Shown piece by piece: positions 54,867 to 62,808 of a stretch of DNA of 64,000 nucleotides (position 1 is its first letter; every line of letters begins with the position of its first letter). The stretch comes from Gordonia gummivorans (GTDB lineage: Bacteria > Actinomycetota > Actinomycetes > Mycobacteriales > Mycobacteriaceae): assembly GCF_022513585.1 (NCBI RefSeq), contig NZ_JAKWBF010000002.1, positions 1 through 64,000 of the forward strand. Reading direction: 5' to 3'. Below the pieces are notes generated by a model. It was not told the origin of the DNA, searched no databases, and saw nothing but the letters and a program-made list of their open reading frames with translations. The position numbers were made by a program, and so were the translations under genes.

Positions 54867-57182
54867 TCAAGCGACCTGGAAGACCCATGCCCGCGGGAAC
54901 GTGAGGTTTCCGTTGGTGCCCCATTGGTATTCCCGCGCCATCCCCATGCCCGCGTAGCGCTGCAGATGGGCGACCATCGCCTCCCGCGTGTTCACACCCG
55001 AGGAGATGCCCGCCAGCATGATGGTCGTCAGATCGTAGGCTTCCGACGCGAACACCAGTGGCTCGGCCTTGAACTTGTCACGGTAGGCCGCAAGGAATTG
55101 CTCCGACGACGGACCGCAGTTGCACGCCACCAGAGTTCCCTTCGCGGCCGGGCCGGCTGCCTCCACGAACAGCGGGTTGAAGATTCCGTCGGACCCGCCG
55201 ACGAACGTGGCCGAGACACCCGCGTCGCGCATCTGCCGCACCAGCGGCGCGGCCTCCGGGTAGTTGCCTCCGTAGAAGACGGCGTCGGGAGCGACCGCTT
55301 TGATGCGTGCCACCTGCTGGGCGTAATCCGTGGACCCGGCCTTCAGAGTGAGGTTGCAGTCCGCCGCAAGTGCCGATCCCAGGTTCGCCGCCACCGACGG
55401 CGACAGGGAACCGGACAGGTCCGTGTCGTCGCCGACCACACAGACTTTGGAGAATCGCCGGGTTTTGGCCAGGTAGTTCGCGATGGCGAACCCGAGTTCA
55501 TCGTCGGAGATGGTGCCCCGGAAGAAGGTGCGCCATCCGTCGGTGCCCAGCTTCGGCGATGTCGTCGAACCGCTCGCAAAGGCCAGGCCGGCTGCGTTGA
55601 ACGCCGGGCCCATGCCAAAGGCCTCGCCCGAGGTCCACGGACCGATGACACCGATGACCGAGGGATCACCGATGATGCCGGGAGTCAGCCTCGCCGCCTG
55701 TTCCGGATCTCCCTGGGTGTCGACCTCGCGCACCGTCACCGGACAATCGGGATTAGCGTCGTTGTGAGCCTGCACGGCGAGCGCCACCCCGTTACGCGTG
55801 CCGGCTGCACGAGTGGCGCGCTTGCCACTGAGCGGTCCGGCCCACGCAATCGTCGTCGGCGCACATTTCGCGTCTCCCGATCCACGTGGATCCAGCGCTT
55901 GACTCACGTCATGCGCGGCCGGGCTACCGTCGACGGCGACCTGCGTGATCGGCATGAACACACCGGGGCCAACCGCCCGTGATGCCTTGGCCTCGACCTC
56001 GGACTCGTCATCCGATCGGAATCCGTACACACCGGCGGCGACGACCAGCGCCGCCACGATCATTGCGGCAATGCCCCCTGCCCACAAAGCCTTTCGCCGC
56101 TTCTTGCGCGGTGGTGGCGGTGGTTGGGACGGCCACGAGGGATGTGGTCCGGGACCCGAGGGTGGTCCGAACGGGCCCAGTGGTTCGCCGGGCGTCGAGC
56201 CGGGTCCCGATGCTCCTCCGGGGCCGCACCCCATACCGGCCACCGAAGCGGCCCTACTCGCCCGCATCGACGTCGGGACGGCGGCCGGATTGCTGTCGTC
56301 CCCGCGACCGGACGGTGGCACCACCACCTGGGTCGCCGTGACCGATGCACTTGGATTCATGACCTGTAGACCGGCGGCGAAGTCACGTGCGAAGTCCGAG
56401 CACGACGCGTAACGCGCGGCGGGATTCCTGGCCAGGGCACGCTGGACGCACGGGTCGATCGGCGCCAGTTCTGGCGAGACCTCCGACGGCGACATCGGTG
56501 GCTTGCTCAATTGTGCCGCGATCAGACCCGCCGGGTGCTCGGCAGTGAAAGGCGCTCTGCCGGTGAGCAATTCGAACGTCGTGGAGGCCAGCGAGTACTG
56601 ATCGGCACGGTCGGTCGCCGACGTCCCGTCGAGCACCTCGGGTGCCGCATAGCGGAATGTGCCGATGAAGGCGGACGTCGCCGTCAGACGTGCACCCGAC
56701 ATGAGTCGGGCGATTCCGAAATCGAGCAAGACCACCCGCTCGAGCGATCCCGTGGTGGCATCTCGGGTGACCATGATGTTTGCCGGTTTGACGTCGCGGT
56801 GGACGACTCCATGGCGATGCGCGTAATCCAGCGCGTCCGCGGAATGCGACACGACCACCCCGACCTCGTCACGAGTCAGTCGCTGGGTCGACGCCAAGTC
56901 GGTGCCATCGACGTAGTCCATCGTGAACCACGGCATGCCTTGCTCGACCCCGTAGTGGTAGATCGTCACGATGCCGGGATGTTTCAGGGCGGCCGCCGTC
57001 CTCGCCTCGCGAGTGAATCGTTCCTCGAACTGCGGGTCTCCGTGGTCGACGGCGATCAACTTCAGCGCCTCGAGCCGGCCAAGATGTGGGTGCTCGACCA
57101 GATAGACCTGACCCATCCCGCCCTGACCGATGGGCCGAACGACCCGATAACCTGCAAAGATACGTCCCGTTTCGAGTATCAC
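54867..57182 (-). CDS. Membrane Ser/Thr protein kinase with amino-acid-binding-protein sensor domain
   Basis: A 771-residue protein. The N-terminal Hanks kinase (about 12-265) has the Gly loop GQGGMGQVY, Lys near 41, HRDVKPAN (128-135), DFG (154-156) and APE (181-183). A Pro/Gly-rich linker (about 290-362) leads to a transmembrane helix (366-388) and an extracellular domain (about 430-771) of the family 6 periplasmic-binding type (Leu/Ile/Val-binding): VIGVIGPWTSGEA, VAPDAVFYGGNYPEAAPLVRQM, FASEAYDLTTIMLAG. It should sense an extracellular ligand. GTG 57182 has GGAGG 4 nt upstream. A 29-bp near-palindrome lies about 55 nt upstream. Confidence 0.9.
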   Translation of the reverse strand: MILETGRIFAGYRVVRPIGQGGMGQVYLVEHPHLGRLEALKLIAVDHGDPQFEERFTREARTAAALKHPGIVTIYHYGVEQGMPWFTMDYVDGTDLASTQRLTRDEVGVVVSHSADALDYAHRHGVVHRDVKPANIMVTRDATTGSLERVVLLDFGIARLMSGARLTATSAFIGTFRYAAPEVLDGTSATDRADQYSLASTTFELLTGRAPFTAEHPAGLIAAQLSKPPMSPSEVSPELAPIDPCVQRALARNPAARYASCSDFARDFAAGLQVMNPSASVTATQVVVPPSGRGDDSNPAAVPTSMRASRAASVAGMGCGPGGASGPGSTPGEPLGPFGPPSGPGPHPSWPSQPPPPPRKKRRKALWAGGIAAMIVAALVVAAGVYGFRSDDESEVEAKASRAVGPGVFMPITQVAVDGSPAAHDVSQALDPRGSGDAKCAPTTIAWAGPLSGKRATRAAGTRNGVALAVQAHNDANPDCPVTVREVDTQGDPEQAARLTPGIIGDPSVIGVIGPWTSGEAFGMGPAFNAAGLAFASGSTTSPKLGTDGWRTFFRGTISDDELGFAIANYLAKTRRFSKVCVVGDDTDLSGSLSPSVAANLGSALAADCNLTLKAGSTDYAQQVARIKAVAPDAVFYGGNYPEAAPLVRQMRDAGVSATFVGGSDGIFNPLFVEAAGPAAKGTLVACNCGPSSEQFLAAYRDKFKAEPLVFASEAYDLTTIMLAGISSGVNTREAMVAHLQRYAGMGMAREYQWGTNGNLTFPRAWVFQVA

Positions 57183-57235
57183 GGGGCCTCCACTGGGCAT
57201 GACGATGCGGATACTCGACACGTCACAGCCATCCG

Positions 57236-57264
57236 CCCTAACTGTGATGGCCATCACCTTAGGG
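57236..57264. promoter_or_regulatory. Near-perfect palindrome upstream of the kinase gene
   Basis: CCCTAACTGTGATGG then CCATCACCTTAGGG: the core GTGATGGCCATCAC is perfect and the outer CCCTAA/TTAGGG arms match with one unpaired base. It lies about 55-80 nt before the kinase start codon, the position of an operator or leader hairpin. No regulator is identified. Confidence 0.5.
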
Positions 57265-57450
57265 TCGGGTCGCAGTTCACCACCCGATCAGTGGCGCGGA
57301 TTCAACCATGTGGCCGACCCCCCTTGAAGTTTCTCGATTCACCTTCAACTGTTCGCCCCGGAAGCGGACACTGACGGGCCCGATCTCAGTCACCGGCTGT
57401 CGGTCGTCGCGTTCCGCCGAACGCGACGCCAGGAACACGCGCCCACAAAA

Positions 57451-57476
57451 GTAGGGGAAGAAGCTTCTTCCCCTAC
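57451..57476 (-). terminator. Terminator downstream of polA
   Basis: A perfect 26-bp palindrome GTAGGGGAAGAAG/CTTCTTCCCCTAC is followed on the minus strand by TTTTGTG, a typical intrinsic terminator. It lies about 135 nt after the polA stop. A related hairpin, GGGGAAGA-3 nt-TCTTCCCC (57524-57542), stands 48 bp before it in the direction of transcription. Confidence 0.75.
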
Positions 57477-57611
57477 CCTTGGAGTCCTCCCCCAGAAAAT
57501 CCTCGCGGACGACTCCGAACCCCGGGGAAGAAACTCTTCCCCTAGATTTCGCGGGCACGGCACTAACGTATTTGCCCAGTTCAGCGCCGCGCGGTCACCG
57601 AACTCTTCGAA

Positions 57612-60383
57612 TCAGTGCGCCGCGTCGTCCCAGGACCGACCGAAGCCAACCGACACCTCCAAGGGCACCGACAACTCGATGGCGCTACCCATCTCCTCAC
57701 GTACCACGGCCTCGATCGCATCGCGTTCACCATTGGCCACTTCGACGACGAGCTCGTCGTGCACCTGCAGCAGCATGCGCGAATCGAGCTTCTCCGCGCG
57801 AACCCGCTTCTGCACGTTGATCATTGCAACCTTGATGATGTCTGCTGCAGTTCCCTGGATCGGCGCGTTGAGGGCCATGCGTTCGGCGGACTGTCGACGC
57901 TGCCAATTGTCGCTGTTGAGGTCGGGCAGGTATCGGCGACGACCGAAAAGCGTTGCGGTGTACTCGTTTCGGCGTGCCTCCGCCACGACGTTGTGCAGGT
58001 AGTCACGGACCCCACCGAACCGGGCGAAGTACGCTTCCATCTGCTCCTTGGCCTCGTCACGGGAGATCTTCAGCTGCGCGGCGAGACCGAAGGCACTCAG
58101 CCCATACGCGAGGCCGTACGACATCGCCTTCACCCGATGCCGCATCTCCGTGGTCACCTCGTCGATCGGGACGCCGAACGCCCGCGAACCCACGAAGTTG
58201 TGCAGATCCTCCCCGGTGTTGAACGCCTCGATGAGCCCGGCATCCTCGGACAGGTGCGCCATGATGCGCATCTCGATCTGGCTGTAGTCGGCGGTCATCA
58301 GGCAGTCACTCTCGGCGCCCGCTACACCGGGCCCGCTCGCTACGCTCCCGGCGCCCACAATAAAGCCCTGCCGGATCTCCCGACCAGCCGCCGTGCGGAC
58401 CGGGATGTTCTGCAGATTCGGCTCGGTCGACGACAGGCGTCCGGTCGCGGCGATCGTCTGGTTGAACGTGGTGTGGATACGACCGTCGTCGGCGACGGAT
58501 TTCAACAACCCGTCGACGGTGACCTTGAGTCGGGTTGCGTCGCGATGCTCCAGCAGATGCGCGAGGAACGGATGCTCGGTCTTCTCGTACAGCGCCTGCA
58601 ACGCGTCGGCGTCGGTGGTGTAGCCGGTCTTGGTCTTCTTGGTCTTCGGCATGTCGAGCTTGTCGAACAGCACGGTCTGCAGTTGTTTAGGCGATCCAAG
58701 GTTGATCTGCTCGCCGATCACGTCGTAGGCAGCGTCCGCGGCGACCCGAATCCGTTCGGCGAAGTTCTGTTCGAGCTCCTCGAAATGTGCGACGTCGACG
58801 GCGATTCCGGCCGCCTCCAGATCGGCGAGCACAAACGCCAGCGGCAGTTCCATGTCGGTCAGCAGGGGCCGCGAATCGATCCGGTCGAGCTCGGTGTCCA
58901 GGGTGTCGGCGAGTTCCGCGACGGCACGCGCCTCGAGCATGTGCTGTTCGGCCAGCTTCGCGGCACCGCCGTCGTCGTCGAGCAGCGACAACTGCCCGTC
59001 GTCGGTGGCCGTGTCGTCGCGCAGTTCCCGCCGCAGGTAGCGCAAGGCCAGATCATCGAGGTTGAAGGTGCGCTGACCGGGCCGGACGATGTAGGCGGCC
59101 AGTGACGTGTCGCTGGTGACGCCGGCCAGCGCCCAGCCACGCGACGCCAGTGCGTGGATCGCCCACTTCACCTCGTGCAGCGCCTTGCCGACGGCGTCGT
59201 CGGCCAGCCACTCGGCCAGCGCACGCTCGTCGTCGGGGTCGACCGCACTGGCATCGATGTAGGCCGACGTACCGTCGGCAGCGGCGATCGCCAGACCGGT
59301 GGGATCGGCCCCCACCACGACGTGCGGTGCGGTCACGGCGACTCCGCTGCGGCCAGTGCGCGCATGAGTGGTCAGCCAGTCCGACACCTCACCCGGCGCC
59401 AAGATCGCGCCGTCCAGGTCGAATCCGGATTCCGCTTCTGGCTCAACAGAACTCAATGTCGAGAACAGCCGGTCGCGAAGAACCCGGAATTCGAGATCGT
59501 CGAAGAGCTGATGAATGCGGTCACGATCCCATCCGACCACGGCCAGCTCGTCGGGCGTCGCAGGCAATTGCATGTCCCGGACCAGTTCGGTCAGCTGACG
59601 GTTGGTCTGCACCGACGCGAGATGCGCGCGCAGGGCGTCGCCCACCTTGCCTTTCACCTCGTCGACGTGGTCGACGAGCGACGCAAGCGAACCGTACTCA
59701 CGGATCCACTTCGAGGCGGTCTTCTCCCCCACTCCGGGGATGCCGGGCAGGTTGTCGCTCGGATCGCCGCGCAACGCCGCGTAGTCCGGGTACTGAACCG
59801 GCGTGAGCCCATACTTCTTCTCGACCTCTTCCGGGGTGAAGCGGGTCAGATCCGACACACCCTTGCGGGGATAGAGAACGGTGATTCGCTCGTTGACCAG
59901 CTGCAGCGAATCGCGATCACCGGTCACGACGAGCACCGAGAATCCCTCGGCGTCGGCCTGGGTGGCCAGCGTCGCGATGATGTCGTCGGCCTCGTATCCC
60001 TCGATGGCCATCACCGGGATGCCCAGCGCATCGAGGACTTCCTTGGTGAGGTCGACCTGCCCGTTGAACTCGTCGGGCGACTTGGATCGTTGCGCCTTGT
60101 ACTCCGGATACATCTCGGAGCGGAACGTCTTGCGCGACACGTCGAAGGCCGCGGCGACGTGCGTGGGTTCTTCGTCGCGCAAGAGGTTGATGAGCATGGA
60201 CGTGAAGCCGTACACGGCGTTGGTGGTCTGGCCGGTGGCGGTCTTGAAGTTCTCCGCGGGAAGCGCGAAGAACGCCCGGTAGGCCAGGGAATGCCCGTCG
60301 AGGAGCATCAGGACCGGCTTACGGTCGGTCGCCTTGCCACGAGTCGCGGATCGGGCGGGGCTGGAACTCTGCGCGGGGCTCAC
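57612..60383 (-). CDS. polA: DNA polymerase I
   Basis: Repair polymerase and Okazaki-fragment processing enzyme. The 923-residue product has an N-terminal 5'-3' exonuclease (about 25-320: MLLDGHSLAYRAFFALP, GYEADDIIATLA, GDPSDNLPGIPGVGEKTA), a degenerate 3'-5' exonuclease-like middle (about 335-520) lacking the usual catalytic Asp pattern, and the polymerase domain (about 540-923) with DYSQIEMRIMAH (motif A), RHRVKAMSYGLAYGLSAFGL (O-helix) and LLQVHDELVVEV (motif C). GTG 60383 matches the mycobacterial start. A terminator follows. Confidence 0.97.
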   Translation of the reverse strand: MSPAQSSSPARSATRGKATDRKPVLMLLDGHSLAYRAFFALPAENFKTATGQTTNAVYGFTSMLINLLRDEEPTHVAAAFDVSRKTFRSEMYPEYKAQRSKSPDEFNGQVDLTKEVLDALGIPVMAIEGYEADDIIATLATQADAEGFSVLVVTGDRDSLQLVNERITVLYPRKGVSDLTRFTPEEVEKKYGLTPVQYPDYAALRGDPSDNLPGIPGVGEKTASKWIREYGSLASLVDHVDEVKGKVGDALRAHLASVQTNRQLTELVRDMQLPATPDELAVVGWDRDRIHQLFDDLEFRVLRDRLFSTLSSVEPEAESGFDLDGAILAPGEVSDWLTTHARTGRSGVAVTAPHVVVGADPTGLAIAAADGTSAYIDASAVDPDDERALAEWLADDAVGKALHEVKWAIHALASRGWALAGVTSDTSLAAYIVRPGQRTFNLDDLALRYLRRELRDDTATDDGQLSLLDDDGGAAKLAEQHMLEARAVAELADTLDTELDRIDSRPLLTDMELPLAFVLADLEAAGIAVDVAHFEELEQNFAERIRVAADAAYDVIGEQINLGSPKQLQTVLFDKLDMPKTKKTKTGYTTDADALQALYEKTEHPFLAHLLEHRDATRLKVTVDGLLKSVADDGRIHTTFNQTIAATGRLSSTEPNLQNIPVRTAAGREIRQGFIVGAGSVASGPGVAGAESDCLMTADYSQIEMRIMAHLSEDAGLIEAFNTGEDLHNFVGSRAFGVPIDEVTTEMRHRVKAMSYGLAYGLSAFGLAAQLKISRDEAKEQMEAYFARFGGVRDYLHNVVAEARRNEYTATLFGRRRYLPDLNSDNWQRRQSAERMALNAPIQGTAADIIKVAMINVQKRVRAEKLDSRMLLQVHDELVVEVANGERDAIEAVVREEMGSAIELSVPLEVSVGFGRSWDDAAH

Positions 60384-60431
60384 CTCTCAAAGTCTAGTGA
60401 TGCGCCCCGACAGCCTGAGCGCCCATGCACC

Positions 60432-61022
60432 TCACGGCATGGGCCGATACATCAGCCACACCGTCGGACCGTCGAACGGCAGGACGACCTCCTCGGTCAC
60501 CCGGAATCCGAACCGCTCGTAGAGCGGCAGATTGCGCTCGTTGGAACTCTCCAGATACGCCGGCGCGTCGATCTGCGACAGGCGTTGTTCGAGCAGCGCG
60601 GTCCCTGCTCCCAAACCTGGAGCAGCGGCACCGAGTTGACCGAGGTACCAGTGTGGCTCCTTGGGACGCCGTTTCATAAAGGTCTGTTCGAGTACGATCC
60701 CCCGACCAATCCGCGGTCCGAGGGCACGAATGAACCACAACGAGGACATCACCTGCCCCTTGGCGCTGATCGTGTGCCCGGGCGGGTCCCAGGCCGCCGC
60801 TCCGATGGTGGCGCCGTCGCGGACGGCGAGTTCCAGCGTGGCGGTCGGGCCGTGCACATTGCGCAACAGCGTATGGAAGATCATCCGGTGACGACGCGCG
60901 TCGGGCTGTATCCACAGCATGACCGGGTCGTCTGCGAACGCCTGCGTGAGCACTCGCTCAACGGTGTCCAGATCGGTCGCGGTATCCACTGTGACGTCCA
61001 CCATGGCATCGACAGTACTCAT
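60432..61022 (-). CDS. GNAT-family N-acetyltransferase
   Basis: A 196-residue acetyltransferase-fold protein. The acetyl-CoA binding motif is WYLGQLGAAAPGLGAGTALLEQ (near 124-145, with the Q/RxxGxG/A pattern as GLGAG), followed by YLESSNERNLPLYERFGF, the usual end of motif B. The substrate is unknown. It lies between polA and livF on the same strand, 21 bp from livF. Confidence 0.9.
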   Translation of the reverse strand: MSTVDAMVDVTVDTATDLDTVERVLTQAFADDPVMLWIQPDARRHRMIFHTLLRNVHGPTATLELAVRDGATIGAAAWDPPGHTISAKGQVMSSLWFIRALGPRIGRGIVLEQTFMKRRPKEPHWYLGQLGAAAPGLGAGTALLEQRLSQIDAPAYLESSNERNLPLYERFGFRVTEEVVLPFDGPTVWLMYRPMP

Positions 61023-61043
61023 CGACGACGGTGCGTTCGGTCC

Positions 61044-61856
61044 TCACGCCACGCCGAGGTACGCCTCTCGCACCGCGTCGTCGACCAACAGCGCTTTGCC
61101 CGGCCCCTCCTTGGTGATGGTCCCGGTTTCCATGATGTAGCCGCGGTCGGATCGGCTCAGCGCCTGCTGAGCGTTCTGTTCGACCAGCAGGACAGTGGTG
61201 CCATCGGCGTTGATCTGCGCGATGATCCGGAAAATCTGTTGAATCACCATGGGCGCCAACCCCATCGACGGTTCGTCGAGCAGCAAGAGCGTGGGTCGGG
61301 CCATCAACGCGCGACCGATTGCCAGCATCTGCTGCTCGCCGCCCGACATCGTGCCACCGTATTGCTTGCGTCGCTCACCCAGACGTGGGAACACGTCGAA
61401 TACGTGGTCGAGCGCCTCTTTGTAGGCGGCCTTGTTGGGGAATTTCCTTCCGTAGCAACCCATGTCGAGATTCTCCAGGACGGTCATCCCCGGGAAAATC
61501 CGACGCCCCTCCGGTACTTGGACGATCCCACGGGCCACCCGCTCGTGCGGCGACCACTTCGTGATCGATTCACCGTGGAAGCGGATGTCTCCGGCGCTGA
61601 GTTTGTTGAGCCCGGAGACGCCGCGCATGGTCGTCGATTTCCCCGCCCCGTTGGCACCGAGCAGCGTGACGAGTTCGCCCGCGTTCACGTGCAACGAAAT
61701 CCCGTGCAGGGCACGGATACGTCCGTAGTGGATGACGACGTCGGTCAGTTCGAGGACTGGCGTCCCGTTGTCGGCGGGCGTGGCTTCCGCGGTCGCTGCG
61801 TCCGACTCGATGGTGTTCGTTGTTTCGGAGTCGTCGTGCTCAGGCGATCTCGTCAT
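61044..61856 (-). CDS. livF: Branched-chain amino-acid ABC transporter ATPase LivF
   Basis: A 270-residue ABC ATPase of the LivF group: Walker A LLGANGAGKSTTMRGVSGL (near 66-84), signature MSGGEQQMLAIGRALM and Walker B LLLLDEPSMGLAPMV. An acidic extension of about 33 residues precedes the domain. ATG 61856 overlaps the livG stop by 17 bp. Downstream lies a GNAT gene and polA. Confidence 0.95.
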   Translation of the reverse strand: MTRSPEHDDSETTNTIESDAATAEATPADNGTPVLELTDVVIHYGRIRALHGISLHVNAGELVTLLGANGAGKSTTMRGVSGLNKLSAGDIRFHGESITKWSPHERVARGIVQVPEGRRIFPGMTVLENLDMGCYGRKFPNKAAYKEALDHVFDVFPRLGERRKQYGGTMSGGEQQMLAIGRALMARPTLLLLDEPSMGLAPMVIQQIFRIIAQINADGTTVLLVEQNAQQALSRSDRGYIMETGTITKEGPGKALLVDDAVREAYLGVA

Positions 61857-62808
61857 CGGGAACTCCTAGGTAGGCGGCAACGACGGCAGGATTGTCGCGG
61901 ACCTCGCGAGGACTGCCCTCGGCGATCTTGCGTCCGAACTCGAGCACCACGATCCGGTCCGTCACGCCCATGACCAGCCGCATGTCGTGCTCGATGAGCA
62001 AGATCGTGTATCCGTCGTCGCGAATCTTCTTGATCAGTCCCATGAGCGCCGTCTTCTCGCTCGGGTTGAAGCCGGCGGCCGGTTCATCGAGGCAGAGCAG
62101 TTTGGGTTCGGTCGCGAGTGCCCGCGCGATCTCGAGACGCCGCTGATCGCCGTAGGGCAGATTGGACGCCTTCTCCGCCGCACGCGGTCCGATGCCCACG
62201 AACTCCAGCAACGCCATGCCGCGATCGACTGCATCGCGTTCTTCACGGTAATGGCGTGGTGTGCGGAAGATTCCCCCGAAGACCGACGTCTTGTGTCGGG
62301 CGTCGGTGCCGACACACACGTTCTCCAGCGCCGTCATCTCACCCCACAGCCGCACGTTCTGGAAGGTGCGCGCGATTCCGCGGCGAGTGATCTTGTGCTG
62401 CTTGAGTTTTCCGAGTGGCGCCTGATCAAAGGTGATGATTCCCTTGGTGGGCCGGTAGACACCGGTGATCGCGTTGAAGCAGGTGGTCTTGCCCGCACCG
62501 TTGGGTCCGATGAGTCCGAGGATCTCGCCGCGCTTGATGTCGAAGCTGATGTCGTCGAGTGCGGCCAGCCCGCCGAACTCCACGGTGAGACCCTCGACCT
62601 TCAGTAGCGTCTCACCCTCTTCGGCAGCGATCTCGCGTTGCGGCGCAACGGCTTCGGCAACGGCTTCCGGATCGGCAAGAGCGGGGTCGACGTCTGCTGG
62701 GTTCACCACCACGGTGGCCTCGACGTCGGCGTGGGCTTCTGCCAACTGCTCGGCGAGGTCGGGTGTCGAGGGCGTCTGTTCTGGCTCGTCGGGCAAGCGG
62801 TGCGTCAT
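61840..62808 (-). CDS. livG: Branched-chain amino-acid ABC transporter ATPase LivG
   Basis: A 322-residue ABC ATPase of the LivG group: Walker A LIGPNGAGKTTCFNAITGVY (near 96-115), ARTFQNVRLWGEMTALENV and Walker B PKLLCLDEPAAGFNPSE, with a signature LPYGDQRRLEIARALAT. An acidic, low-complexity extension of about 65 residues precedes the ATPase domain, which is unusual for the family. ATG 62808 overlaps the livM stop as ATGA. Confidence 0.95.
   Translation of the reverse strand: MTHRLPDEPEQTPSTPDLAEQLAEAHADVEATVVVNPADVDPALADPEAVAEAVAPQREIAAEEGETLLKVEGLTVEFGGLAALDDISFDIKRGEILGLIGPNGAGKTTCFNAITGVYRPTKGIITFDQAPLGKLKQHKITRRGIARTFQNVRLWGEMTALENVCVGTDARHKTSVFGGIFRTPRHYREERDAVDRGMALLEFVGIGPRAAEKASNLPYGDQRRLEIARALATEPKLLCLDEPAAGFNPSEKTALMGLIKKIRDDGYTILLIEHDMRLVMGVTDRIVVLEFGRKIAEGSPREVRDNPAVVAAYLGVPDDEIA

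Larger units (their letters stand above)
57183..57611. other. 429-bp gap between polA and the kinase gene
   Basis: It contains the two hairpins after polA (57451-57476 and 57524-57542) and the near-palindrome at 57236-57264, described separately. I see no convincing gene; a 93-codon minus-strand frame (57558-57277) runs through the hairpins and looks accidental. Confidence 0.6.

Noticed and set aside
57277..57558. A 93-codon minus-strand frame between polA and the kinase gene
   Set aside because: It runs through both terminator hairpins, has no ribosome site and no recognisable sequence.
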